Positions 34,641-47,506 of a stretch of 64,000 nt of DNA are shown piece after piece. The stretch is taken from positions 69,175,753 to 69,239,752 of the forward strand of contig OZ026525.1 of NCBI GenBank assembly GCA_964019695.1. Reading direction: 5' to 3'. This DNA comes from Loripinus fragilis. Its lineage: Eukaryota; Mollusca; Bivalvia; Lucinida; Lucinidae. Within the stretch, counting starts at the first letter, position 1. Each line of letters starts with the position of its first letter. The position numbers and the translations under genes were made by a program. The notes under the pieces are model-generated. The model was not told where the DNA came from and ran no database searches. It was given only the letters and a program-made list of their open reading frames with translations.

Positions 34641-35365
34641 ATCTTCCACTTTTTACAGTACACAGATACACGTAGTACCCGAATTTCAAAGTTTCACAAT
34701 TCTATACAGTCTCTGTAGCTGTGCAGACTGATTTGATCGTTGCTGACCACAACTTTCAAACACAGAATGTCTCCTGGTGTGGCTTATGTATTTTTCATGA
34801 TAGAATTGTTGAGCTAACTGTCGGGAAAATCCAGCCATTGTGTTACATTTGCCAGATATTTGATGCATTCACTGTAAAGTTCAATGTCAACTTGAAATGA
34901 TATGTGCGAAGATTGGCAGTGCGAAGATTGGCACACAAAAAATCGTTAACATGTATAGGTTATAGATCATATATTACAATTATAAAGGGGAAAAGTTATA
35001 TAATCTCGAGGCTAGGCTACAAAGGATGCTGGGTAATTTTGTACATTTTGTCGTCTGCGCATTGTCTTTAAAATAGTTCTTAATTACCATCAGAGAATTC
35101 GGCATTTATAAGCACGTTTTGTCGGCATCTGGGTCTAAATTTTGCTAAGGCTATCAGCAGACGATGCAAGTCGCCGCTGTATGGAGAAGAGCTCAAGTTT
35201 AGCACTCTTTAATCACAATCTGATCAAGCATTTGTGTTTGGTTTAAACAGTATTTTATTTGATCAATCACTAATACATAAGTACAAAATCATAGAAGTAG
35301 GATGTGACAGTAAGTCGTGAGCATGTATGTTTACACACAAAAAAAAAAAAATCATATTTCTTCCG

Positions 35366-35606
35366 GAGCCGTGACATGAGATATCAAACAACGTGGTATA
35401 TGCGTGCGACAAGCAAAGGCTCAGACCAGCCTGCGCATACGCGCAGTCTGATCAGAGCATTTGCTTGTCGCTTGAATATTCTTGGACTCTTAGGCTATTG
35501 ACCAAACATCATTTGGAGTTTTTCAGTTAAAGGAGAGGCTGCACAGGCTCTTCTGAGTCTACGCTAGTCATAATGCCACGTTGTTGGAAATCACATGTCG
35601 CGGCTC
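35366..35606 (+). mobile_element. MITE family A, copy 5
   Basis: Opens gagccgtgacatgagatatc and closes aatcacatgtcgcggctc, with 'agcctgcgcatacgcgcagt' inside. Confidence 0.85.
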
Positions 35607-36814
35607 ATTTATGCATTCATTATTTACCAGCAGAACAAAATGCGATGTGGGAACCCGCATAACACACTTATGGTTGCAAGCCAATTACATGTACGCAAAT
35701 GCAAAATAAGAGAATCCTGTTCCTGGTATCTTTTTTTGCTTGAAAGGATAGAGTTGCACTCCAGATGGAATGAAGCAGCGATACACCGTCATGATCATCT
35801 CCAGAATGACCGACAGATCACGCCCGATATTAACTTGGACAGTCAAATCTTTTACGTGCATTAGGTAAATTAATAAATTTTCCTTTTTAAAGGAGGGCTT
35901 GCCTAGTTGAAAACAGCATGTGTACCTTGTATGTTGGGAACAGTTATTGTTTACACTGCACCAAAACCATGTCATAGACAAATATTAACAATAGTTATTG
36001 AGTTGGTGGGTAAGATACTCTTCTGGCAAAAGAAAAACACAAACAGTTATCTAAAGCTGCACCTAGCCCCATACACTAAAGGACTTTAAAAACGCAAAAA
36101 AAAATGAAATTAATAAAATTTACGTATTTTTAATGTATTAATTTTTTTAATTTTGGCAACAGTATACATCAACATGTCCGCAAAACATGTTTTTAATTTC
36201 ATGCCAAAATAATAAACAATGTTAGGACAACAGTCTATCGGATAGCAATATACTTAGATTCTTAAGTTGCAAATTGTAATTTGTCTAGGAATCAGGCGTG
36301 ATTTAAAGTAATTGTATCAAAATATTTTTCTTAAAAACCTGGATACAAATTACCCACGAAGCCCTGTTATTTGTCTGGAACTGACGATAGCCAGCCAGAA
36401 CGGATATCGTCGATGCAAATATCGTTGATACACTTGACGTAAGTTGCCGTCTTAACGCCAGGTCGTCATTTTTGGTTAACCAGACCTGTGTCGATATTTA
36501 ACTGTCCCTGTAGCCTGATAACGATCTCTGAGGCGCTGTATAGTTGATCGCCTTTCCCAAAGGCCTAGACTTTTCAAACAGTCATTTCATTTTTTCCATA
36601 TAACATATCCCTAATTTGTTGCTGATCCATAGGCTGGTGCTAAGTTCTGATAATCTTACAACTCCACTGAAGACAATTACATTTATAGACTAGCCATGAA
36701 AATATCCATTTGGAAAAGAAAGAAATATTATTACAATATTTTACGTGTATTAATGACCACTTTTATTATCAGACTGGTAGCTATTCTATATAGTTGACTG
36801 ATGGCAATTATAAT

Positions 36815-37219
36815 GGCCCACTTCGAATTGAAGTTTAGTTCCTACTATAGTACCTAAAGTTCTATTTGAAAATCGATAGTTGCTACTATAGAGACGCCAG
36901 GAACCTACTAAAGATCAACGGTGGGTCAGAGCACTGTTACTCTAGTAGCTTGTCTGGTTCCCTCCTCTAGACCTGTCTAACAAGATGGGTTCAAGATCTA
37001 TCAATAGCCTCAAAATGTTTTATTTTACAAGATAAATCCTTGATGTGTTCTATTTGCGGTCTACGATGAAGAATTGAGGTGGGGCATACAGGGCTATACT
37101 CTTTGTTTACTCGACAACTAATTAAAAGGTCGCAACTGTAGCCATTCGGGCGTAAACGAACGCACGCATCTATTACTTAAGAACTCTAGTAGGAACTTTA
37201 GTTCGATTCAAAGTGGGCC
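36815..37219. mobile_element. 405-bp element with ~32-bp terminal inverted repeats
   Basis: Left end ggcccacttcgaattgaagt then ttagttcctact; right end agtaggaactttagttcgat then tcaaagtgggcc. No coding capacity. The target duplication is unclear (ataat/aatat). Confidence 0.8.
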
Positions 37220-37659
37220 AATATCATTCCAATTGCACCAGAGCGTTCATGTTCAGACAATCGTGGCATGATTAATAAAGTTATAAAACTAAAGCTGCAG
37301 TGTATGTATACATACTTTTGTACAGGCTACATGTCAAAGAGACCAAAACCAAATTTAGGATTCCTACCTCAAATTATACACAGATATGCTCTGAGCTTGA
37401 CCTTGCTATAACTGACACCAGAGGTCAGGGTGACATTGACCTGGAAACAGTTGGTGACTCGCCAGGGCCCAAGATGTATCTACATACCAAATATGGAATA
37501 CTACCATAAATAAAACTGGCGATCTGCTGTGGGTGCATTTTTTCAAGAACTGACTACTGAGATCAAGGTCACAGTTGATGAAAACAGTGAGCGAAATTCC
37601 ATGACCCCAACGTATATCCACAAATTGAATTTGGGGGTTAATTTGGCATATAATATGAG

Positions 37660-38130
37660 ACATACTCTTACAGGGTTCGCACAGACCTGGAAAAGTCCTT
37701 GAATTTGACCTTGTCTTTGAAAACTCCTGGATTTGAAAAAAATGCCTTTTGTCCTGGAATTTTGTAAAATCACCCTTGAAAATATGAATTAGTCTTTGAA
37801 AAATATAAAAATACAACTAGTCCTATCAGATTTATGGGATGCGCAGAAAAACTGTGTGAAAATCGCAAAAAAACTGAGTGAAAATCGCTAGATACACGTC
37901 AAAGAGCGAGGTGCAGCGCGTATTCTATTCTATTCAATTTGTGTGGTAGTACTGGTTTTAATCACCTGTGTCAGAATCAAAGAAATCGAGTGCGCGTTTT
38001 CATCTCGACGTTTCTGGCTGAAAAAAGTGCTTTTTCACGTTGTTTTATACAAAATTGGGAAGAAATTGAGTCCTTGAAAAAAAGTCCTGGAATTCTGTTT
38101 TCCCATTTCCGTACGAACCCTGCCTTAACA
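37660..38130 (+). repeat. Repeat built on 'tggaaaagtccttgaattt' phrases
   Basis: Begins agggttcgcacagacctgga and includes several variants of cttgaa / cctgga. It ends with gtacgaaccctg, roughly inverted to the start (cagggttcgcac), so it may be a fold-back element. Open frames inside are not gene-like. Confidence 0.5.
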
Positions 38131-38430
38131 CTATGTTTTGCTTGCTGTCGGTGAGTTGTTTTGTCGTTGAACTGTTTTGTTCCCATACACACGACAGTTA
38201 TGCTAACAGTATGTTTTATAAATAGACAACCAGGTAGGGGTATCACTATTCCAACACAAATGCTTGCGGCGAGAGCGCCGCAAGCAAAAATACCTCAAAA
38301 TTGAATACGAGGGTCCCCTCATAGTAAGGGTCCCCTTATATTTGGTCCTGCGTATACGTACATCGTGTCACTCACTTAGAACTCAACCAAGGCGTTTATC
38401 CTCGGGTCCATGGCGTTTAGCTCTTGCTGT

Positions 38431-38915
38431 CGTCTGCTGATAACATTTGCAAACAACTTGGACCCAGATCAGGACTAACAGAAAGTTCTGTAGTGTTCAT
38501 GACATTTTTTTTAAAAGTCAGCAGACGACAAAAATAGCATGACAATTACTCAGCATGCAAAAGTTAAGCTTTCCCATGAAATTTATTTCTTAAACAATTT
38601 TTGTATAGAACGTTATGGCTTTTAACGAAAGCGGCAATAAAACAAGTTGTTGGTCTACTAAGTCAAATAAAATGTTCTCAAAGGTAAACTACGGGTCAAG
38701 CCAGTCATCTAAGGACACTAGAACAGCTGTAAACCCACCCAGCCGACCACTGTGGACTCTTTGCCTGCTGAGTAATTATTCATTCTTTTGCTGCCGTCTG
38801 CTGACTTTTTCCAAAAGTAGCTTTTTTCAAAAAATATTTTCAGGAACACTATCAGAGTGACAAACGGTTTCCTGATCTGGGTCCAAACTGTTTGCAAAGG
38901 TTATTAGCAGACAAC
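38431..38915. mobile_element. Nested-palindrome element of the GTCTGCTGA/AACAGTG group
   Basis: Outer arms: gtctgctgataacatttgca...cccagatcagga at 38431-38477, against tcctgatctgggtccaaact...ttattagcagacaa at 38868-38914. A second pair lies inside: gtcagcagacg...attactcagca near 38518-38560, against tgctgagtaattat...cgtctgctgac near 38765-38808. About 485 bp in all. Confidence 0.75.
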
Positions 38916-39719
38916 AAAAGTCGCCATCCAGCCGACCACCATTAACTCAACAAACATACATACCAGATAGTGAAAGCAAAGTAAGGAAGAAGGCAAATAT
39001 TAGGAATCGATACAATCAAAAACCACACCTGACCCAGGACACCACATGGGAAAGTGACAAAACACAAGAAAACATTGCATACAAGAGAGCCAAGAGGTCA
39101 GTCCTTTCCCAGCAGGTGACCATAAGGCTACAATGAACAGAATAGATAGCACGACAGACACGAAACAAAAATAACAAAAATGATACACAAAAGAAGCACC
39201 GCCTTGGAACGGTTCGGGGTGTGGGTTTAAAATACTTTCCAAACGCATATACTGTAAAACATTCGTGTAAGTAAACGCCAAAGGTGACTGAGCTGCCACC
39301 CCTTTTTGGGGGAATTTGTTTCCTACTTAGACGACTTGAGCCAACATTTCTCCAGTTGTTATGTAGGTTTGTTGTTATGTTGTTAATCTCAGGGCCAGGA
39401 AATAGCACAGTTACACCACCAACCGTGGGAGTACAGCTGCCACCAAATTGGTATTAAGTTAAACGTATTTTTACAGTGTACGTTGAAGAAAGCGGGATAT
39501 TTTTGAATATACATGTACACACATGGAAAATGCTATGTAACTGTTCCTTCCTTGATGAAATTTACAAAAAAAAATCCTATTTTCTGTTGCTTGACACTTA
39601 TATATGTGGACGGTTTGAACGTTTACAACTCAACTTATTAACTTTTAAGTATTCTTCAGGGCCATGGGTGCATATTTTCAAATAACAGCATAAGGAATAA
39701 GCACAGAAATTAAATCATT

Positions 39720-39958
39720 GAGCCGCAACATGAGATTTCCAACAGTGTGGTATGTGCGACCAGCAAATGCTCAGACCAGCCTGCGCATACGCGCAGTCTG
39801 ACCAGAGCCTTTGCTAGTCGCTTGAATATTCTATGACTGTTCAGCTACTGACAGAACATCATTTAGAGTTCCTATGCCTAAAAGGAGGCTGTACAGGCTT
39901 GTCTTTGTCTACACTTGTCAAAATGTCACATTTTTTTGGAAATCACATGTCGCGGCTC
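39720..39958 (+). mobile_element. MITE family A, copy 6
   Basis: Opens gagccgcaacatgagatttc and closes aatcacatgtcgcggctc; the core 'cctgcgcatacgcgcagtct' is present. Confidence 0.85.
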
Positions 39959-41738
39959 ATATTTGGGAGGTTTGAACGTTTACAGCTCAACTCATTAGCT
40001 TTTAAAATAGTCTAAAGGGCCATGGACGCCTATTTTCAAATAGCAGCATAACTTTTTTGCAAATAGGCACAGAAATTAAATTATTGTGGTGTAGATCTTC
40101 ACAAACGAGGGAAGTCGAACTTTGTCGCATAAAATCTTGTCTGAAGTGAGTGTGGTCTGAAAAAGTCGGGGGAAAAGTCCAAGTCCATTTAACAGTTTTT
40201 ATGCATACATATAATTATTATTTTTTAGTGTTGTAACACAATACTCCAAAATTAATCACTAGATCGGTACTATATATAGGATCTTCTTTAAAGTATCATG
40301 TCTTCAGTTTATTGAACTATATTTATGACCCCACGTGTACTTTTCACGCAATGTCTCAGTGTACTTTTTCAACACGTTGGCTTGTTGTTTTAGTGGGGAA
40401 GTTAGTGTAAGTTTACACCAAAAGGAGCTGCCACCTCTTTTGGTGTTAACTAAATCTTATTTATTACAGTGCAGTAATTTCCCGAGTATTTTATTTATCT
40501 TATCAGTAATGAGACTATTGGTCTCGAAAAGAAATGACATTTAGTCTCATTTTGTTAAAACAAGCCAGAATTTTGACACACTATGACTATTTATATATCT
40601 ATTTTTATTTTATTTTTATCTATTTATCTGTTTATTATCATTTTTTTTAATTATTATTATTTTATTTTTTGGGAGGGGGGAGTGGGGGTCTTCTCCGTTT
40701 TTGATGGTGTGGGGTGGAGGGGTCGTCGATAAATGAATCTAGAAATTTTGTACTATCACTATTCTAAAAACTTATCATTATAATGCTATGCATGGTTTAA
40801 TAGTTGATTATGTGTATCGGATGAAAAGCACTTTTTACAGTCATTTTACGGATATTGAGTTCTGAAAGAATGTCTTTTTGAGCCTGAATTATAAAATAGG
40901 TACAAATAAGCCCGCACGTGAGAATTTTGCACTTATCGCATATGCGAGCAACGAAGGCTAAGGCGAGTGTGCAGACTCGCCAGAGCCTTTGTTGCTCGCA
41001 TAAACAGAGTATGGATATAGATGCAGGCCCAGATCAAAAATTTAGACCTTCAGTCCGGCTGGATGGGCGTTATGCGTAATACTATATATGTCCTGTATGT
41101 GGTTAGTACCAAAATTGTATGAGCTGGCCCAAGTATCACATTTACCTGTCAAACGAAAGAAAAGATAAAAAAAAAAACTTACATATGGTCCATCCTATAA
41201 TTAATCCATTTATCGATGCCAGGTTAAGGGTTTTGGAAGTAAGTCAGCGGATACCACAAAGAAAATGCATATTGCTATTTTTCTCTTAATACACGGTCAC
41301 CCAGCCATTCATAATTCGATCCCTGTCGAACGATAATGGGACTGATACAAGGACAAACACTGAATGTTCAGCCAAAAGGGGCAGTGTTAGGCCAGATACT
41401 TTATTTTAAAAGTGTAAGGTTGAGTAGCCATCCTTTTTCTTCGTAGCCATACATGACCAGAGTAGAACGACGCACAGTCTGGTTCGAAGGCTATGTTTTT
41501 AGACTTAAAATCCTTTTCGAACGATACAACTTATTTTACCTGCGCAAATATAGTAATGGGTTTTTATGGGACTTAGAGTGCACTGACCTACCAAACGGCG
41601 TGCAGTCCTCTTCTTAGGGGTCAGTCTGGGGCCAACCGCCCTTCAGGTCAATTCCGAACACCAAATGATTGATTTTTACACATGTACAACATGTAGCAAC
41701 TGCCTAAATGCATTAAAACGGAATCATTTTATGTACAG

Positions 41739-42016
41739 TCGAATCTCATATATTCGAAGTCCTCGGGACTAGAGGTTTTATTTCGAATAAGCAGAGTTCG
41801 AATTATAGGGAGGTAGACAAAAACACAAACCCATTTTTATTTATTATTTTTTCCATTAAACATAACTTTTGGGCGCGTAAAAGAAACGTCTCAAGGAGAC
41901 GTTTCTTTTAACGCACCCAAAACGTACGTTGTTGTTGAAAGTTATTAAAATAGATTATGAATAGGCTCTATTCTCCTTTCGAAATATTGCAGTTCGAATT
42001 TTCGAGGTTTTACTGA
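41739..42016. mobile_element. pogo/Tigger-like MITE
   Basis: Opens acagtcgaatctcatatatt and ends gttcgaattttcgaggtttt then actg. These are imperfect terminal inverted repeats resembling pogo/Tigger-type ends (cagt..gaacctcg..attcgaa). It contains a GAGACGG-type hairpin at 41855-41942. Left flank TA is present; the right flank is not clear. Confidence 0.55.
41855..41942. repeat. GAGACGG hairpin family, copy 3 (variant stem)
   Basis: Centre aaacgtctcaaggagacgtt, flanked by ttttgggcgcg/cgcacccaaaa. The stem base pair differs from copies 1 and 2 on both arms (ccg/cgg becomes acg/cgt). Confidence 0.75.
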
Positions 42017-42746
42017 ATTATCCTACCCAAAACCCACCCTACCTGCCGACCTGCAAATACACATGCGCACACATGTTAAGCATGAATAAAGCTCAAGTTT
42101 TATGTTGTTAAACCTTATACTGTGACACACATAATCTTAATAAAAAAAGAGCCTATATCCATGCCCAGAGGTCATATTATAAACCAGCAGAATTGATTTT
42201 GATACTATCAGCCTCAGGTCCTTTAAACGATCATACTAACGTATTCTTCAGAGCAAGCGGTCTAATTTTTGGTCCGAGTCGTGTTTCGTGTATGCGAGCA
42301 TTGAAGGCTTTGACTTACGCAGACTCTCCTGGGCCTTCGTTGCTCGACAAGGTGATAAGTTTTCAAAGTAAGGAAGAAGGCAAACATCAGGAATTGATAC
42401 AATCAAGTACCATACCTGACCCAAGACACCGTATGGGAAAGCGAAAAAAACACACAAAGCGTCACATACAAGAGAGCCAAGAGTTCAGCCATTTCCCAAC
42501 AGGTGACCACAAGGCTGCAAGAAACAGACATGGCAGTATGGCAAAGACAAACCCAAATAACAAAAAAAGATCCACAAAAGAAGCACCGCCTTGGAACGAT
42601 CAGTAAGAAAATTACTGGTGGGCTTGAACTAGTTTCACGGTACCAACCTCACCCTTAATTCTGATGTGGATCAAGACACATAGATGTCTGGTTTGCATGA
42701 CAGATCCCTAACTCATCCATGAATCACATTAACAAATAGACAGGCA

Positions 42747-42812
42747 GGCAGGCATGAATGCATACATGCATGCGTGCATGCGTGCGTGCGTGCGAGCGTG
42801 CATACGTAACGT

Positions 42813-42867
<55 letters not shown>
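42747..42867 (+). repeat. (GCRT)n and (CA)n microsatellite
   Basis: Compound tract: gcatgcatgcgtgcgtgcg at 42747-42800, then pure ac repeats at 42814-42867. Confidence 0.95.
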
Positions 42868-42868
<1 letters not shown>

Positions 42869-43231
42869 TAATGTTTATTGCTTAAACTAGGACCCATCTG
42901 TATGCACAATGGAGGCCTATGGCAAGCATTTACACGTCAGACCCATCTTGTGATCGTGTAATCCCTGTCCGACCATCGTTGATCTGTCCAGCGGCCACGA
43001 TTGGCTATTAAGACGTACGTACGTCACGTTACCTATATGCACTTTTAATGTTTAGCTAGGTTATTTATTAGTACTATATGCCCAATAAAGGCCCACAGAA
43101 GCGAAAACATAAAGTCATGATATAGCCTAGGGTAGTGTGACCTCGTCTGGACAGCAGATTAACCCATAAGTGACAACCAAATACTTGCATCAGACGACAA
43201 ATTCAAATTATGTCTCAGCTTTAAGAAACCA

Positions 43232-43303
43232 AATAAGACTCGAGATTTCATCTGAATCGTCTCCCGTGGGGGAGACGATTCAGATGAAATATCGAGTCTT
43301 ATT
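43232..43303. repeat. Near-perfect 34-bp-arm hairpin
   Basis: Left arm aataagactcgagatttcat then ctgaatcgtctccc (43232-43265), loop gtgg, right arm its complement with one mismatch (43270-43303). Confidence 0.93.
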
Positions 43304-43414
43304 ATCTCCAAATATAAAGAAAATAGGACATGTCATTTGCTGCTTAATGTTTGGTGCTTTAATGGCTAACGTAATGATGAACCTTGTCACATGAAAAACA
43401 GTCCTCGACCTATG

Positions 43415-43500
43415 ACCAAAGAAGATTCGATCTACCCACGGACGTAAATTTAGGACCCATGATCTACCCCACTTAGCTACAGAGATTGGCTGGCATCTTA
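43415..43500 (-). mobile_element. Possible tRNA-derived SINE head
   Basis: On the minus strand, an A-box tagctaagtgg (near 43478) and a weaker B-box gatcgaatct (near 43430) are spaced like a tRNA. The body is not defined. Confidence 0.35.
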
Positions 43501-43793
43501 TAAAAAGGGGTTAGGGGGGAGTTAACATGAAAATTCATAATGCTACCTAGGCAGTTACGGCACTAACTAGATTGCGCAAAGGCGTGGAATTATATAAGCC
43601 CTAATTGTTGAAATATGTATGACATGACCAGATCAACTTGGACTAGACAAGATTAACCTAGAAAACCAGACAATTATAATGACAGTGGTGTCATTCTTGG
43701 CATGTAGATGGAGATTTGTTTCGTTGTTTTCATTTTTGCTGTCTTTTTTCTGCTGTTGTCGTTTGTTGTTAGTTACGATGTTGTTTTTGTGGG

Positions 43794-43795
<2 letters not shown>

Positions 43796-43838
<43 letters not shown>
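43796..43838 (+). repeat. (TTA)n microsatellite
   Basis: About 14 units of tta. Confidence 0.95.
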
Positions 43839-45534
43839 TTTGCTGATGTTGTTTTGTTTTATGGGTTGTATTTGCAGTTTGTTTGTCTGTTGCTATTTTC
43901 CCCTGAAGCAATGTTAATAGGTCTAAGTTTCTGCAAAAACAAAAGCAAAACCTAGATCCATGGACTTGGTTTCCATTGCTGGTCATTGCTTACTTGACAC
44001 AGTTGGAGAGTGAGGCAAATGCGCACATTTTTGGACTTTACTGTCTTATCCGAAACCCATATTTGGCTCCTGCTGTCTGTGTTCAATTACAGGGTGCAAC
44101 GTATTGTATTTTAGTGGTTATTTTTTTCGATATTTCATATTAAAGTTTGCCATATATTTATAATGTTTTTGATATACCGTTGATATAATTATAAGTGTAG
44201 CTCATGGGCCGATTGGCCTTTTGTGAATTTAAATTATCATAGAATTGGGCCTCAGTGCGACAGAGCCTGTCTTCGGGGTCTCCGACCAGGCGAGGCTCAA
44301 ACCAGTCTCCGCAGCCATAGAAACTAGCTAGGAAAATGGAATTTCGCTTGTAGCATGTTTATATATGAACTTTCCAAAAGGCGATTACCGAAAGCGCTGA
44401 TCAGTCTGCGCGAATGCGCAGGATGGTCTGCGCCTTTCATGTTTGCAAACCCAGAAGACAGGTTTCCTCGCGTCGAGTTTCAATTATGACCCAATTATAC
44501 CGAGTCTGTTGTGTTCCTATATTACGTACTCCTGATCATGCAATGCAGATTGTCGCAACAGCTACCGTTGTGCCGCATGGAATCGGTAAAACTTCCCATA
44601 CATGGATAAAGTATTGATATGTTTTCATACTCAAGGTATGTCCTTTGATGATATTAGGTTCCGAGATTGAAAACAGAATATCGCTTTAGCCATTGCTTGG
44701 GATGTGAGAGATGTTGCCATTTTCTCTACCTTCCATAAAAAAGACTGAGATCGATATCCAAAGGATTCATATGGGACAATATCCGCTGTTATCGGTTTTA
44801 TCTGACCGATTATCTCCCTTGAATATTGACCACTCACGCAACTTACCTGTTGAAATCTGTGGCATCAATTACACAGAAAAGTATACAAACCTTTAAATAA
44901 ATTATTAATAACTAACTTATTATTAATTTGTCATTATTTTATAAGTTATCAAAAGAAAATTTAATGTTTTATCTTTACAATGATATAAACAATTATGAAA
45001 TAACTAAATATTTAGTTTTGTCAAATTGTTCATCTTTTTAACTGGTAAAATCCCATTCATTTCAATGTAAATTGAATGAAAATGCTTAGGGTGAGCATTT
45101 TATGGCCCCAAAATAATCATGTTCTGATATTTTCCCAATGTTTTATAAGTTATAAATGGTATCTCTATCATCCAACAATATCAACCATATAAGTTTCATA
45201 GAAATAAATTACATTTTAGTTCTGTCATTTTTAGGTTGAAAATTGAGTTTAAGCGCCTTCTTACCAGAGCGGAGAAAATGTCTAAGTTCGAATATTACGG
45301 ATCTGTAATGCTTCTACAATATGCGATATGCTTGCTTAGGTAATGTTGAGAAATCTTAACAGCATTTTAAAAGAAAGGGGAAACTTAGCTGATTGGGATA
45401 CATGATTATGAAAAAAATCTAAATTTTAGTAAAATTATGAAAATAACAATAACCATATCTTATCGCCGAAATAAAAAATAATTTGATTACAAGTTGCTTC
45501 AATTTATTTTTTTAATTTTAATCTTAAGTATAAC

Positions 45535-45535
45535 A

Positions 45536-45595
<60 letters not shown>

Positions 45596-45597
45596 TT
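45535..45597 (+). repeat. (ATT)n microsatellite
   Basis: About 20 units, immediately before the SINE fragment at 45620. Confidence 0.95.
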
Positions 45598-45619
45598 ACT
45601 ATTGTTAATTCATTGTTGT

Positions 45620-45790
45620 GCTTGACTCGAGACCGAGAGGCCGCGGGTTCGAGCCTCACCGGCGTCACTGCGTTGTGGTCCTTGAGCAAGACACATTTAT
45701 CCTAGCTTAGTACTGGTTCAACCCAGGAAGACCCGTCCCTGTTTAACTGATTGTTGATGGGACGTAAAGAATCAAATCAAACAAATTATT
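45620..45790 (+). mobile_element. SINE fragment with tRNA B-box
   Basis: B-box gggttcgagcc (~45645) is followed by 'gtccttgagcaagacaca', a motif seen in the central domain of many metazoan SINEs. The A-box is missing or degraded. It directly follows a long (TTA)n run. Confidence 0.55.
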
Positions 45791-45850
45791 TAACCTATTT
45801 GCCTATTTATAGCAAAATATTATAGCAAGAGAATATTCGTACTTCAGTCT

Positions 45851-46044
45851 CACACCGGACAAGCGGCAATCGAAAATACTTATCCTATCGACGAACGTAG
45901 ATCAAAAAAGTTAAAAACAGAGTTTTCGATTGCTATTTGTCGCCCGACTGGTGACAAATGGCAATCGAAAACACTTTTTCTAACCATTTTTGATCCACGT
46001 TCGTCGATAGGATAAGTATTTTTGATTGCCGCCTGTCCGGTGCG
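45851..46044. mobile_element. Fold-back element with ~93-bp arms
   Basis: Left arm opens cacaccggacaagcggcaat, right arm closes attgccgcctgtccggtgcg. The arms stay complementary through 'cttatcctatcgacgaacgt' and 'ttttcgattgc' with few differences, leaving only a few bases of loop near 45946-45951. Confidence 0.88.
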
Positions 46045-46457
46045 ATTCTGGTGACAAACGATTTTGAGACGCTCATAACGGGATATGCGATAATCCCAGG
46101 TGTCAGATATTCCCTGAGGCTATAGGTCTTATCTTGGTCCTAGTAAAGTTTTGACCGAATAAACGACTCTGTGTGTGGCGCCTGAAAACTTATGCATAAA
46201 TTCAGATACCCAGACTAATCACAACAGCGTTCATGCACAGTACACCCATCTTACTAGTTTTGTCATGAGGCGTCTCGTCAGGGTCTCTACTGCTCAGTAT
46301 AACAACCTTTTTTTCTGTCATACTACCAAATCTGTCATGCTCAGACTACACAAATAGTTTCGTTTGCAAGTACAGTAAAAGACATGCATATATTATGCCG
46401 ATGAGTCCATATATTGGTAATTTAGAATCCGTGATGAGTTCTATAAATGAAGCATAA

Positions 46458-46517
46458 GCAACAGTGTAGATCCAGATACTTCATAACAAGACATCTCTCC
46501 GAGCCTGCACTGTTTGC
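46458..46517. mobile_element. CAAACAGTG hairpin element, degraded copy
   Basis: gcaacagtgtagatccagat, then unrelated centre, then cctgcactgtttgc. Only the outer ends pair. Confidence 0.5.
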
Positions 46518-47374
46518 AATATTGAACATAAACATAATTGTAAACTAATAATTGAGTTTTAAGTGAGGCCGTTCAGCGCAAAGGTTCTGATGAGATTGCA
46601 CAGCGCAGTCTGGCCTGAACCATTGCTGTTTGCGTTCCATATGTGTCGGTAAGAAATTCCCAGAAGGCATATATTTAAACAAACCCCGTCACACCGAGCT
46701 GATCGGGGTCAGTGAGGACTAGAACTGACCAAAAACAATTTATAAAAGGTAAAGGTCTTTTAACAGCAAACAGCAATGGGCTGATCAGACTGCGCAGATA
46801 AATTATTGTGCGCATATATGGTTAACTGAAAAGTCATGCTTATATATAGCATCTGGGAACTGCTTTGAGCATGTAATGTATGCACAGACTGACCTGCTCC
46901 ATTAATATACGCTGTTCGCGTATGGTTAAAGAATCTGGCAGTCGTCACAAGTTTGTGATGTGGTCATTTCTTATTGACACAGCGGGAACTCAGTGGGAGA
47001 TCGCTCATCCGCGTTTAAAGTGTGAAAATAGCAAATAAGGATTTGGCCTAAAGCGACTGCTCTCGTGAATTTTGGCGCATTTTCCTGTCTGCATTATATT
47101 CCTGTATTATGTTTTTTTAACTTGAAGCGAAGACGCTGATCAGATATTTTTGTCAACTTCGGACCCAGTCTTTACAGATGTCAGCTGATTTTATTTTCGA
47201 AGCAAATGTACAGTGTGGATCCAGATAAAGAACGAGTATAGTAAAGCTCACACCATATCCTGATAATTCGTTATCTTATTATCTTTGATAAAAGCCAGAG
47301 TACCACTCTCAACGGTACTCATGTACTCAAAGAACTGCCTTAATTTATTTTTATTTATTTTTTATTTATATATA

Positions 47375-47440
47375 CAATAAATGAGACGGTTCTTTGGAAC
47401 GCCCAAAGCAAACCTTAAAATGTTGGATAAGAAAATATTA
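47375..47440. repeat. GAGACGG hairpin family, half copy
   Basis: Only the right arm remains: aatgagacggttctttggaa, then cgcccaaag and ggataagaaa. Confidence 0.5.
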
Positions 47441-47506
47441 AGTAAGTAAGTAACGACTTTATTTAGTGAGGGTAACCATTCACAATATTATGCTGATTTT
47501 TTTTAT

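Noticed and set aside
42193..42606. 137-codon frame as a gene
   Set aside because: Its second half is repeat R1 in reverse; other R1 copies are not open in this frame.
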